Assembly: GCA_002385485.1 (NCBI GenBank)
Contig: DGDP01000062.1
Location: 1 to 9,192 of the forward strand
Direction of reading: 5' to 3'
Length of the DNA: 9,192 nt
From: Acetomicrobium sp. UBA3949
GTDB taxonomy: Bacteria; Synergistota; Synergistia; Synergistales; Acetomicrobiaceae
In this document: one piece after another, positions 1-6,766 of the stretch
Position numbering within the stretch: position 1 is the stretch's first letter
How the letters are laid out: every line of letters begins with the position of its first letter
Notes under the pieces: model-generated
The model's database searches: none
Seen by the model: the letters and a program-made list of their open reading frames with translations, nothing else
Told to the model about the DNA's origin: nothing
Translations under genes and position numbers: made by a program

Positions 1-339
1 ACGACCTGTTTGTCCTATTTTTATAATAGGGCAAAGGAAAGAGAGGAATATGTTGAGAGAGATCAGTACTGTTACCCAGGCCCCAAGCCACGCTCAAAGG
101 AAACTGCCTTGCTTATGCTGGCAGACTCGACTGAAGCGGCAGTCCGTGCTTTGGGTTCCTCGGTTCTGAACGTTCCTGCTTTGAACGATGCTATACGACA
201 GGTAATAGAGGTCAAAAAAAAGGAAGGGCAGCTTGACGAGGTGAACTTGACGATGAGAGATCTTAACGACATACAGCAGGCCTTTGTCAAGACGTTGATG
301 TCAATGTATCATACTAGACAAATTAAAGAAAGAAAATAG
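1..339 (+). CDS. pgpH: 7TM-HD family phosphohydrolase (PgpH/YqfF type), C-terminal end only
   Basis: This is the 3' end of a gene that begins upstream of the window. The frame is open from base 1, reading Thr-Thr-Cys-Leu-Ser-Tyr-Phe-Tyr, so the TTG at 10 is an internal Leu and not a start. The fragment matches the end of the cytoplasmic HD domain of PgpH-type proteins: a YPGPKPRSKE block, then MLADSTEAAVRAL, whose Asp (codon 124-126) is the last metal ligand of the HD fold, then a QLDEVNLTMRDL segment and a closing YHTRQIKERK tail. In Listeria, PgpH hydrolyses the second messenger c-di-AMP at the membrane; that activity is inferred here from family. The transmembrane and extracellular parts are not visible. 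The stop lies 16 bases before ybeY, the same neighbour as in Bacillus (yqfF-yqfG). The family call is firm; the substrate is less certain. Confidence 0.88.
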   Translation, partial: TTCLSYFYNRAKEREEYVERDQYCYPGPKPRSKETALLMLADSTEAAVRALGSSVLNVPALNDAIRQVIEVKKKEGQLDEVNLTMRDLNDIQQAFVKTLMSMYHTRQIKERK

Positions 340-355
340 TGGAGGAGGGGCAGGG
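340..355 (+). promoter_or_regulatory. Shine-Dalgarno site and TTG start context of ybeY
   Basis: The strong purine run GGAGGAGGGG (341-350) lies 5 to 10 bases before the TTG at 356. No ATG or GTG lies closer in frame. This supports TTG as the ybeY start and leaves no room for a separate promoter between pgpH and ybeY. Confidence 0.8.
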
Positions 356-856
356 TTGAACATCAATTTAGACCTCAATGATGAAGAATTGCGCGACTTT
401 GAAATTACCGATAAAATGCTAGAAGAATTCAAGGGACTGTCTGATAAAATTATAAGCCAAGAGCTGAGGGACTCAAGCCTTGACCCTCATGTATCGATAG
501 AGATATCTTTGACTCTTCTTGGGCCAGAAAGGATGCAGGAATTGAACAAAAGGCATCGAGGCATAGACGAACCGACGGATGTGCTGTCCTTTCCCTTGTG
601 GGAAGAAGAGGGAACCTTTTGCATGCCGGAAGAAATTACAGGTGAGGTGTCCTTGGGGGATATCGTAATATGCCCCTATGTAGTTGCGGAAAATGCCCGT
701 GTTTTGGGGAAAAACCCTGAGGAAGAACTTAAGTTGATCTATGTGCACGGGTTGCTGCATCTGCTGGGGTATGATCATGCTACGCCGGAAGAAGAGGCTA
801 TAATGTGGAAAAAACAAGATGAATATTTAATAACAAAAGGGGAGGGCGATATTTAA
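356..856 (+). CDS. ybeY: Endoribonuclease YbeY (16S rRNA maturation factor)
   Basis: YbeY is a cytoplasmic, metal-dependent single-strand endoribonuclease involved in 16S rRNA 3'-end maturation and ribosome quality control. The product has 166 residues, normal for the family. The zinc-binding HxxxHxxxxxH signature is intact: His131, His135 and His141 in HGLLHLLGYDH (codons 746-778). Upstream are the conserved TDVLSFP (74-80) and LGDIVI (100-105) blocks, and after the His motif a PEEEAIMWKKQDEYL helix typical of the family end. The N-terminal 45 residues are more variable and acidic. Translation starts at TTG behind a strong Shine-Dalgarno sequence. The gene sits 16 bases after pgpH and 1 base before the CBS-domain gene, so co-transcription is very likely. 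E. coli also places ybeY next to a CorC-like gene (ybeX). Confidence 0.96.
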   Translation: MNINLDLNDEELRDFEITDKMLEEFKGLSDKIISQELRDSSLDPHVSIEISLTLLGPERMQELNKRHRGIDEPTDVLSFPLWEEEGTFCMPEEITGEVSLGDIVICPYVVAENARVLGKNPEEELKLIYVHGLLHLLGYDHATPEEEAIMWKKQDEYLITKGEGDI

Positions 857-857
857 G
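839..857 (+). promoter_or_regulatory. Shine-Dalgarno site inside the end of ybeY, for the GTG start at 858
   Basis: The run GGGGAGGG (839-846) lies in the last codons of ybeY, and the ybeY stop TAA (854-856) is one base before the GTG start of the next gene. This arrangement suggests translational coupling. The spacing of about 11 bases is slightly long but acceptable. The first in-frame Met codon lies about 100 residues later, after the first two hydrophobic segments, so it cannot be the start. Confidence 0.7.
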
Positions 858-2165
858 GTGGATACCGACCTGCCTAGTAGTATCTATTTGTTGGTCTTTT
901 GTTTAGTGCTGTCGGGGATTTTTTCGGCTTCGGAGACGTCGATTACCGCGACAGGCAGAGGTAAGCTGCTCGCCATAAGAGAAAAGAGGCCTGCCGGAAG
1001 AGCCAGGGCAATATCTTGGTTAATCGAAGATATTCATCGCGCTCTAACGGTTACGTTGATAGGCAACAATTTGGTGAATATTGCGGCAAGTGCTGTTGCT
1101 ACTTCGATCGCCGTATATTTTTTCGGCGATAAGGGCTTGCCCATCGCTATTCTTCTAATGACCTTTATTATTCTGATATTTGGAGAAATATTGCCGAAGA
1201 CTCTAGCCATTACCCATGCGGAAAAGGCTGTCGTATTTTTCCTGCCCTTTCTGAGATTTGTTTGGTTGATACTTTCCCCCTTAGTCTGGCTCGTAACACT
1301 TATAACGAAAATTCTTGGGAAGATGATTCATCTCGATCTCTCTTTGCAACGAGCGTTCATAACCAGAGAAGACATTGAAGAAATGCTCAAGATAGGCGAG
1401 GAATCGGGGGCTATTGAGGACGATGAAAGGAGAATGATAAAGGGCATCATCTCCTTTGAAGATACGAGGGCATATCAAGTCATGGTCCCCAGGATGGACA
1501 TGGTTGCCATACCCGATATGACTACGGTAGGAGGGTCTATTGAGACCTTCCGCCAGTACGGACATTCCAGAGTTCCCGTATACGTAGGAGATATCGATCA
1601 TATAAAGGGCATATTGTATGTAAAGGATATCATCATGCCCTTATATAACGGAAACTATGACGATGCCGTGATCAATTATATTAGAGAAGCCCTCTTCGTT
1701 CCCGAGAGCATCAAGATTAGCGATCTCTTCGACATCATGAGGAGCAAGAGAGTTCATATGGCCATACTGGTCGACGAGTACGGTGGCACTGCCGGGCTGA
1801 TAACCATGGAGGACTTGTTGGAAGAAATCGTAGGTGAGATACAGGACGAATATGATACAGAGGTTCCTCCCATTTATAAAGAATCCGAGGGCATATATGT
1901 TGTGGATGGATTGGTGAATTTGGAGGACCTGAGCGAATATCTAGACTATACCTTCGAATGCGAAGACGCCGACAGCGTGGCGGGTTTTGTATTAAGCCAC
2001 TTCGGAAGGTTTCCTGTTCCAAGGGAGTCCTTTATCTACGGAGAATGGAACATCGAGGTTTTGGAGGTCGACCAACATAGGGTGAAAAGGCTCAGGTTCA
2101 GTAAAGTTCATATCCCCTCCAAGGAGTCGGAGAAGGATGAAAACCAAGAAGAAAGAGAAGCTTAA
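858..2165 (+). CDS. Hemolysin-like CNNM/CorC family membrane protein (DUF21, CBS pair, CorC-HlyC domain)
   Basis: This 435-residue inner-membrane protein has the full three-part architecture. The N-terminal DUF21 (CNNM) domain has hydrophobic segments near residues 8-24, 62-88, 93-115 and 123-150 and the conserved SASETSIT (23-30), GNNLVNI (69-75) and GEILPK (109-114) motifs. A cytoplasmic CBS-domain pair follows (about 208-332), holding the hallmark VDEYGGTAGLITMEDLLEEI starting at 305. Last comes a CorC/HlyC domain (about 344-415) and a charged tail (420-435). Relatives (YrkA, MpfA, CorC, TlyC) are linked to Mg2+ or Co2+ efflux or tolerance; despite the old name, haemolysis is not an established role. 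Transport of a particular ion is inference. The start is GTG, one base after ybeY. In Bacillus the corresponding slot between ybeY and recO holds dgkA, cdd and era. Confidence 0.93.
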   Translation: MDTDLPSSIYLLVFCLVLSGIFSASETSITATGRGKLLAIREKRPAGRARAISWLIEDIHRALTVTLIGNNLVNIAASAVATSIAVYFFGDKGLPIAILLMTFIILIFGEILPKTLAITHAEKAVVFFLPFLRFVWLILSPLVWLVTLITKILGKMIHLDLSLQRAFITREDIEEMLKIGEESGAIEDDERRMIKGIISFEDTRAYQVMVPRMDMVAIPDMTTVGGSIETFRQYGHSRVPVYVGDIDHIKGILYVKDIIMPLYNGNYDDAVINYIREALFVPESIKISDLFDIMRSKRVHMAILVDEYGGTAGLITMEDLLEEIVGEIQDEYDTEVPPIYKESEGIYVVDGLVNLEDLSEYLDYTFECEDADSVAGFVLSHFGRFPVPRESFIYGEWNIEVLEVDQHRVKRLRFSKVHIPSKESEKDENQEEREA

Positions 2166-2190
2166 ATTTTATCGAGTGAGCATAATTTGA
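2166..2190 (+). promoter_or_regulatory. Weak Shine-Dalgarno site and choice of recO start
   Basis: The 25-base gap holds GAGTGAG (2174-2180), a partial anti-Shine-Dalgarno match, 10 bases before the TTG at 2191. An in-frame ATG at 2200 would be 19 bases from it, too far for normal spacing. TTG is therefore preferred, though ATG 2200 would remove only three residues (Met-Ala-Ile) and cannot be excluded. No promoter or terminator is evident here. Confidence 0.5.
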
Positions 2191-2904
2191 TTGGCAATCA
2201 TGAGACAGGGTTTTTATAAGTTGACGGGGGTCGTCCTGAAAAGACATGAGACGAACGAGGGCGACATTAGGTTATACAACCTTTTTAGAGATTATGGCCC
2301 CCAGTGGATCTTAGCTCCCGGAGCTGCTCGGGGTAGGAGACGTTTTGGTGGAGCTACAGAACCTCTGATTTGGGGTCATTTCGGTTGTTACAAAAGTCCT
2401 AAACAGCTTTATTTGCGGGACATAGAGGTCAAGGAAGATCATTGGAAGATCAGGTCAAATCCCGATAAGCTGGAGAAGGCCATGGTTTGGACCAATCTTC
2501 TGACAAAGTACTTGCTGCCACTACAACCTTGTAATGAAGTAATGGCTATTTTTTACGATTCTCTCTGTCTCTTGGAAAGGGATATTGACGAGAGTATGAT
2601 AGAATGGCGTTTCCTTTACAGATGGATGAAAAGATGGGGATTGGCACCGGAGCTCGTCAGGTGCGCTTCTTGTGGAAAAGAAGTCACGACTGCCTATTGG
2701 GACGAAGATGTCGTTTTCTGTGAGGAATGTCGCTCTAATACTGACGAGTTGATCATTCCTAAAGAGGAGTTGCGTGAAATGGTTTTTGCCTTCGCCCTTC
2801 CTCGCGAAAGTCTGGTCAGATGGATTCAACGGGTAAAGCTAAGGGCCAATTACGTGGTTTATAATAGAAAGCTCAGGGATATATTGAGGTTGAGTTTGGC
2901 ATAA
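2191..2904 (+). CDS. recO: DNA repair protein RecO
   Basis: RecO acts with RecR (and RecF) to displace SSB, load RecA at single-strand gaps and anneal strands. The 237-residue product is of normal length. The N-terminal OB fold occupies about residues 7-82, with the family features TGVVLKRHETNEGDIRLYNLF (from 12) and a basic ARGRRRFGG stretch (46-54) suited to DNA contact. A helical region follows (about 92-155). A zinc ribbon is complete, with Cys158-x2-Cys161 and Cys177-x2-Cys180. The last residues (about 190-237) form the usual C-terminal helices. The gene lies 25 bases after the CBS-domain gene and 49 bases before glyQ; recO-glyQ-glyS is a conserved order in Bacillus and relatives. The start is TTG at 2191, or possibly ATG at 2200. 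Confidence 0.93.
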   Translation: MAIMRQGFYKLTGVVLKRHETNEGDIRLYNLFRDYGPQWILAPGAARGRRRFGGATEPLIWGHFGCYKSPKQLYLRDIEVKEDHWKIRSNPDKLEKAMVWTNLLTKYLLPLQPCNEVMAIFYDSLCLLERDIDESMIEWRFLYRWMKRWGLAPELVRCASCGKEVTTAYWDEDVVFCEECRSNTDELIIPKEELREMVFAFALPRESLVRWIQRVKLRANYVVYNRKLRDILRLSLA

Positions 2905-2953
2905 AGTTATCTTTAGAACTTTCAATTTTTAATAGGGATGGGAGGAATCTGAT
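2905..2953 (+). promoter_or_regulatory. recO-glyQ intergenic gap with glyQ Shine-Dalgarno site
   Basis: This is the longest gap in the window, at 49 bases. GGAGG (2941-2945) sits 8 bases before the GTG start of glyQ at 2954. An overlapping ATG at 2952 is followed directly by TGA and cannot be used. A short inverted repeat, AAAGTT (2903-2908) and AACTTT (2917-2922), is followed by five T residues (2926-2930). It resembles a very weak terminator or attenuator, but the stem has only two G-C pairs. The gap is far too short for a glycine T-box leader. Confidence 0.6.
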
Positions 2954-3841
2954 GTGAACCTCCAAGAGGTCATCTTTAGATTGGAGCGATTTTGGGCTTC
3001 ACAAGGTTGCATTATTCAGCAACCCTACGATATCGAAGTTGGGGCCGGCACGATGAACCCCGCAACTACTTTGAGAGTTTTGGGTCCCGAGCCCTGGAGA
3101 GTAGCCTACGTGGAACCCTGTAGAAGGCCTACTGATGGTCGTTACGGCGAAAACCCAAACAGGTTGCAGCACTATTACCAGTATCAAGTAATAATTCAAC
3201 CTGCCCCTGAAGACATACAGGAGATATATCTTAATAGCTTGGAGGCGCTTGGTATCGACCCCGCGGAACACGATATTAGATTTGTCGAGGATGATTGGGA
3301 ATCCCCCACCATTGGAGCATGGGGATTGGGTTGGGAAGTTTGGCTCGATGGTATGGAGATCACGCAATTTACATATTTTCAACAAGTTGGCGGAATAGAT
3401 ATGGACATCGTTCCCGCTGAGATCACTTACGGAATTGAGCGTATAGCCATGTTCGTTCAAAAAGTCGACAGCTTGTTCGATTTGCGCTGGGTTGACGAAA
3501 TTACCTATGGAGACATACATCATAGAGGGGAAGTCGAGCATTCAATATACAACTTCGACGAAGCCGATGTAGATATGCTTTTTAAGTTATTCAATATGTA
3601 TGAAGCCGAAGCGAAACGACTAATAGAAAAAGGATTGGTACTTCCGGCTTACGACTACGTTTTAAAATGCTCTCATACATTTAATCTGTTGGATGCAAGA
3701 AATGCAATAAGCATCACTCAGAGGACCGGCTTTATCAGCAGAGTAAGGGCTATCGCTTCTTTATGTTGCCAGGGGTATTTCGAACAACGTAAAGCTGCAG
3801 GTTATCCGCTTATGAAGAAGTTTGCGCGCGTTAATTCTTAA
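2954..3841 (+). CDS. glyQ: Glycyl-tRNA synthetase alpha subunit
   Basis: GlyQ is the catalytic-core subunit of the bacterial alpha2-beta2 glycyl-tRNA synthetase, a class II enzyme that activates glycine with ATP and, with GlyS, charges tRNA-Gly. The 295 residues match the usual length. Conserved blocks include ASQGC (15-19), the YDIEVGAGTMNPAT region (25-38), LGPEPW (43-48), RRPTDGRYGENPNRLQHYYQ (57-76), GAWGLGWEVWLDGMEITQFT (121-140), and the class II motif 3 region around GGIDMDIVPAEITYGIERIA (146-165). The C-terminal NLLDARNAIS (244-253) is also typical. The start is GTG at 2954 behind a good GGAGG, and the MNLQEVIFRL beginning matches family N-termini. It is 20 bases upstream of glyS, consistent with coordinated synthesis of the two subunits. 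No residue looks missing. Confidence 0.98.
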   Translation: MNLQEVIFRLERFWASQGCIIQQPYDIEVGAGTMNPATTLRVLGPEPWRVAYVEPCRRPTDGRYGENPNRLQHYYQYQVIIQPAPEDIQEIYLNSLEALGIDPAEHDIRFVEDDWESPTIGAWGLGWEVWLDGMEITQFTYFQQVGGIDMDIVPAEITYGIERIAMFVQKVDSLFDLRWVDEITYGDIHHRGEVEHSIYNFDEADVDMLFKLFNMYEAEAKRLIEKGLVLPAYDYVLKCSHTFNLLDARNAISITQRTGFISRVRAIASLCCQGYFEQRKAAGYPLMKKFARVNS

Positions 3842-3861
3842 TTAGTCGGGAGGATCGGGAG
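3842..3861 (+). promoter_or_regulatory. glyS Shine-Dalgarno site
   Basis: GGGAGG (3848-3853) lies 8 bases before the ATG at 3862. With only 20 bases between the glyQ stop and the glyS start, the two subunit genes are almost certainly on one transcript. Confidence 0.75.
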
Positions 3862-5937
3862 ATGAATGCGAGAAATTTACTCTTTGAGATTGGCACAGAA
3901 GAAATTCCGGCCCGATTTATGCCCTGGGCACTAGAAGAGATCAAAAAGATAGCTGACGATGAGTTTCAAAAGGAACGTTTGAGCTATGATGTTATGGAAA
4001 GCTTCGGAACTCCGCGGAGGATTACTTTAGTCTTAAGAGGACTTGCGGAGAAGCAGGAAGACCTGATCGAAGAAATCAAAGGTCCTCTGTGGAGTCAAGC
4101 CTTTGATGATTACAACAACCCCACAAGGGCAGCTATAGGTTTTGCCAAAAGCAGAGGGGTACCCGTTGAATCCCTAAAAAGGCAAGAGATTAACGGCCAG
4201 TTTTACGCTTTTGCAGTTATAAGACAGGAAGGCAGGGAAACCCTTTCGATCTTACCTTCGCTGCTTGAAAGATTGGTCAGGAGGTTGGTATTTCCCAAAA
4301 ACATGTATTGGATGGATCCGGGGTTCAAATTTGTAAGGCCTATACGCTGGCTTTTGTGTCTTTACGGAGAAGAGACAGTTCCTGTTAAGTTGGGTAATTT
4401 AGTCGGCAAAAATTTAAGCCGTGGTCACAGGTTTTTAGGCTCGAGCAACGTCGAGATAAACTCCGCCGACGAGTATCTTGAGAAGCTTTACGATAATTAC
4501 GTAATCGTAGATCATGCTAAGAGGAAAGAGAAGATCCTCTCCGGAATAAGAGCCATAGAAAGGGAAAACCATGTCAAAGCTATGCTCCCTCCCGATTTGG
4601 TAGATGAGAATGTATTCCTCGTTGAGTATCCCTTCCCCTTTATGGGAACATTTGAAGAAAGATTTTTGTCACTTCCTGAGGAAGTCCTTATTACTGTTAT
4701 GATTCATCACCAAAAATATTTTCCTCTAAAAGACGACTCGGGGAAATTGCATCCCGCCTTCATTGGAGTGAGCAATAATATGGCTACCGACATGGACGTT
4801 GTAAAGGAGGGAAACGAAAGGGTTCTCCGGGCAAGGCTTTCCGATGCTGTCTTTTTCTATAACGAGGACCTGAAAAAGCCGTTAGCAGCAAGGGTTAACG
4901 AACTGCAAAACATAGTTTACCATGAATCTCTTGGTACATTGTTGGATAAGGTCGTTAGGGTTAAGGATATAGCGCTTCATTTATGCAAGGAGTTGGACTG
5001 TGGTAAGGAAGTGGCCGATTTGGTGGAGAGAGCTGCTTTCCTTTCTAAGGCGGATTTGGTGACAAATATGGTCTACGAATTCCCCGAACTTAGGGGTGTG
5101 ATCGGCAGGGAGTATGCCAAAGCAAACGGTGAACACGAAAGAGTGGCCCGTGCCCTGCACGAACAATACCTCCCTGCCTTCGTGGGAGATGCCTTGCCAA
5201 AGGATGTAATTGGTGCAATCGTCGGCATAGCCGACAGGATCGACAACATTGTATCTTGCGGCAAAATGGACTTGCTTCCAACAGGATCTCAAGATCCATA
5301 TGCCTTGAGAAGGACCGCTAGGTGTTTAAACGAATTGATAATTGGCCTAGAAATGGACGTAGACTTAGGAAGCCTTGTCGAGAAAGCTGCCGTTATACTG
5401 AAATGCGAGGAGAACATTGGGCAAAAGGTTATGGATTTTTTAAAGCAAAGGCTATATGTGCAGTTGAGAGAAAAAGGTTTTTCCCACGACGTGGCAACGC
5501 TTTCCCTTGCTGTAATAGGGCAAAGACCCTTGCAGGCCTTGAAGCTTGCCGAAAAGCTGGAATCGGTAAGAAATGAGGAGTGGTTCCAACGTCTTGCTAC
5601 CGCTGCCGTTAGGGTAAGAAATATTTTGGCAAAGGCCTCCGGTCTTGACACCGGCAAGGGCAATATTGATGAAAGTTATTTTCAAAGCGAGGTCGAGAAG
5701 GAGTTATATCATAAAATCAGCGCGATAACTCCGGTTTTGCGGGATGCTTTGAAAAGCTTTGATTGGGATAGGATCATTAGCTCGCTCTTGGAGTTAGAGC
5801 CTATTATATCGAGGTTTTTCGAGGAAGTGCTGGTGATGGCCGATGACCCCCTTATCAGAATGAACAGACTTTCTTTGCTTGCGGAATGCGACGCTTTATT
5901 CCGCTTGATCGGCGATCTCGGGACTATAAGAGAATAA
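3862..5937 (+). CDS. glyS: Glycyl-tRNA synthetase beta subunit
   Basis: GlyS is the tRNA-binding partner of GlyQ in the heterotetrameric glycyl-tRNA synthetase. The 691 residues are the normal full length. The N-terminal signature LLFEIGTEEIPARFM (6-20) is intact, followed by SFGTPRRI (48-54 region), the FVRPIRWL block (157-164), SRGHRF (186-191) and HHQKYFPL (282-289). The HD-like domain holds LSKADLVTNMVYEFPELRG (394-412), the YAKANGEHERVA region (418-429), IADRIDNI (456-463) and DPYALRR (478-484). The C-terminal DALR-type anticodon-binding domain spans about 570-685 with VRNILAK (585-591). The gene starts with ATG behind GGGAGG, 20 bases after glyQ, and ends 16 bases before the PPDK-regulator gene. 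No frameshift or truncation is visible. Confidence 0.98.
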   Translation: MNARNLLFEIGTEEIPARFMPWALEEIKKIADDEFQKERLSYDVMESFGTPRRITLVLRGLAEKQEDLIEEIKGPLWSQAFDDYNNPTRAAIGFAKSRGVPVESLKRQEINGQFYAFAVIRQEGRETLSILPSLLERLVRRLVFPKNMYWMDPGFKFVRPIRWLLCLYGEETVPVKLGNLVGKNLSRGHRFLGSSNVEINSADEYLEKLYDNYVIVDHAKRKEKILSGIRAIERENHVKAMLPPDLVDENVFLVEYPFPFMGTFEERFLSLPEEVLITVMIHHQKYFPLKDDSGKLHPAFIGVSNNMATDMDVVKEGNERVLRARLSDAVFFYNEDLKKPLAARVNELQNIVYHESLGTLLDKVVRVKDIALHLCKELDCGKEVADLVERAAFLSKADLVTNMVYEFPELRGVIGREYAKANGEHERVARALHEQYLPAFVGDALPKDVIGAIVGIADRIDNIVSCGKMDLLPTGSQDPYALRRTARCLNELIIGLEMDVDLGSLVEKAAVILKCEENIGQKVMDFLKQRLYVQLREKGFSHDVATLSLAVIGQRPLQALKLAEKLESVRNEEWFQRLATAAVRVRNILAKASGLDTGKGNIDESYFQSEVEKELYHKISAITPVLRDALKSFDWDRIISSLLELEPIISRFFEEVLVMADDPLIRMNRLSLLAECDALFRLIGDLGTIRE

Positions 5938-5953
5938 ATCGGGTGAGACTAAT
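5938..5953 (+). promoter_or_regulatory. Shine-Dalgarno site of the PPDK-regulator gene
   Basis: GGGTGAG (5941-5947) lies 6 bases before the ATG at 5954. It pairs with the GGTGA part of the anti-Shine-Dalgarno complement, so the short spacing is suitable. There is no space for an independent promoter outside the end of glyS. Confidence 0.65.
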
Positions 5954-6754
5954 ATGAGTGTAAAAATTTTCATAGTGTCTGATTTTACTGGCGAGACAGC
6001 TGAGCATGTGGCTAAGGCGGCAACGAGTCAGTTCAATGGCAAGGATAGCGAGATGGTGCGTTTCAGATATGTTAACAATCAGGATCGCCTTATGGAAATA
6101 ATAAAGAGGGCTCAAGGGGAGAATGCCCTGATCATAGCCACATTAGTCGATCATCAGTTACGAAATTTGCTGGCAAAAGAGGCGAAAATCCACAATATAG
6201 ATTTTATAGACGTCCTTGGCCCCATTCTTGGGACGTTGGAAAAGAAGATAGGGTCACCGCCAAGGGAGACCCCTGGGCTAATGAGGAGGATGGACGAAGA
6301 ATATTTCAGAAGAGTGAAGGCCATCGAGTTTGCCATTAAATGCGACGATGGCAAAAGCCCCGAGCTCCTAAAGGATGCAGATATAGTCCTTGTCGGGGTT
6401 TCAAGAAGCGGGAAAACGCCCTTAGCAATGTATTTGGCCCATAAGGGCTTAATGGTCGCCAACATGCCCTTGGTTCCCGAAAGCCCTCCTCCCTGCGAGC
6501 TCTACGAGGTTGAAGGGGAGAAAATAATAGGGTTGACCATCGATCCTGCAAAGTTAAGGAGAATTAGAGTAGAGAGGCTGAGAGTTCTTGGGTTGGATCC
6601 CGGCGTGTCTATGTACGCCAGACAGGAACGAATAGAAGAAGAGCTCGGTTACGCAAAGAAAATAATGGAAGAGTTAAAGGCGAAGACCTTCGATGTAACC
6701 AACAAGGCTGTCGAGGAAACGGCTCAAGAAATTATGGATTATCTAAATCTATGA
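5954..6754 (+). CDS. Pyruvate,phosphate dikinase regulatory protein (bifunctional kinase/phosphorylase, DUF299)
   Basis: Members of this family inactivate PPDK (or PEP synthase) by ADP-dependent phosphorylation of its active-site Thr, and reactivate it by Pi-dependent dephosphorylation that releases PPi. The 266 residues fit the usual size. Visible signatures are the N-terminal SDFTGETAE (9-17), the RRMDEEYFRRVKAIEFA region (111-127) with CDDGK (130-134), a P-loop GVSRSGKT (148-155, codons 6395-6418), and PLVPESPPP (172-180), followed by GLTIDP (193-198). Phe11 occupies a position that I recall as Ser or another small residue in many homologues. The Bacillus homologue yqfL also follows glyS, with ccpN between; no ccpN is present here. 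The gene implies that a PPDK exists elsewhere in this genome, presumably linking glycolytic/gluconeogenic PEP flux to energy state. PEP synthase as target cannot be ruled out. Confidence 0.94.
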   Translation: MSVKIFIVSDFTGETAEHVAKAATSQFNGKDSEMVRFRYVNNQDRLMEIIKRAQGENALIIATLVDHQLRNLLAKEAKIHNIDFIDVLGPILGTLEKKIGSPPRETPGLMRRMDEEYFRRVKAIEFAIKCDDGKSPELLKDADIVLVGVSRSGKTPLAMYLAHKGLMVANMPLVPESPPPCELYEVEGEKIIGLTIDPAKLRRIRVERLRVLGLDPGVSMYARQERIEEELGYAKKIMEELKAKTFDVTNKAVEETAQEIMDYLNL

Positions 6755-6766
6755 GGTGTTAGAGAT
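6753..6766 (+). promoter_or_regulatory. Shine-Dalgarno site overlapping the upstream stop codon, for the TTG start of dgt
   Basis: GAGGTG (6753-6758) overlaps the TGA stop (6752-6754) of the PPDK-regulator gene and lies 8 bases before the TTG at 6767. The product has no Met codon before residue 117, well inside the HD core, so the TTG start is well supported. The layout suggests translational coupling of the two genes. Confidence 0.7.

Noticed and set aside
10..12. TTG as the start of a small independent 109-residue protein at the left edge
   Set aside because: The frame is open to base 1, and the product is the conserved C-terminal part of a PgpH-type HD domain, so this codon is internal.
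2896..2933. Possible sigma-70 promoter before glyQ
   Set aside because: TTGGCA at 2896-2901 resembles a -35 box but no reasonable -10 box lies 16-18 bases downstream; TTTAAT at 2928-2933 is too far.
2999..3541. A 180-codon open frame on the - strand opposite glyQ
   Set aside because: It lies entirely antisense to the highly conserved glyQ, has no Shine-Dalgarno site that I could support, and its translation resembles no family. It is a by-product of glyQ codon use.
5289..5663. A 124-codon - strand open frame, and other short antisense frames, within glyS
   Set aside because: The glyS protein is intact and conserved throughout this part. The antisense translations show no domain pattern.
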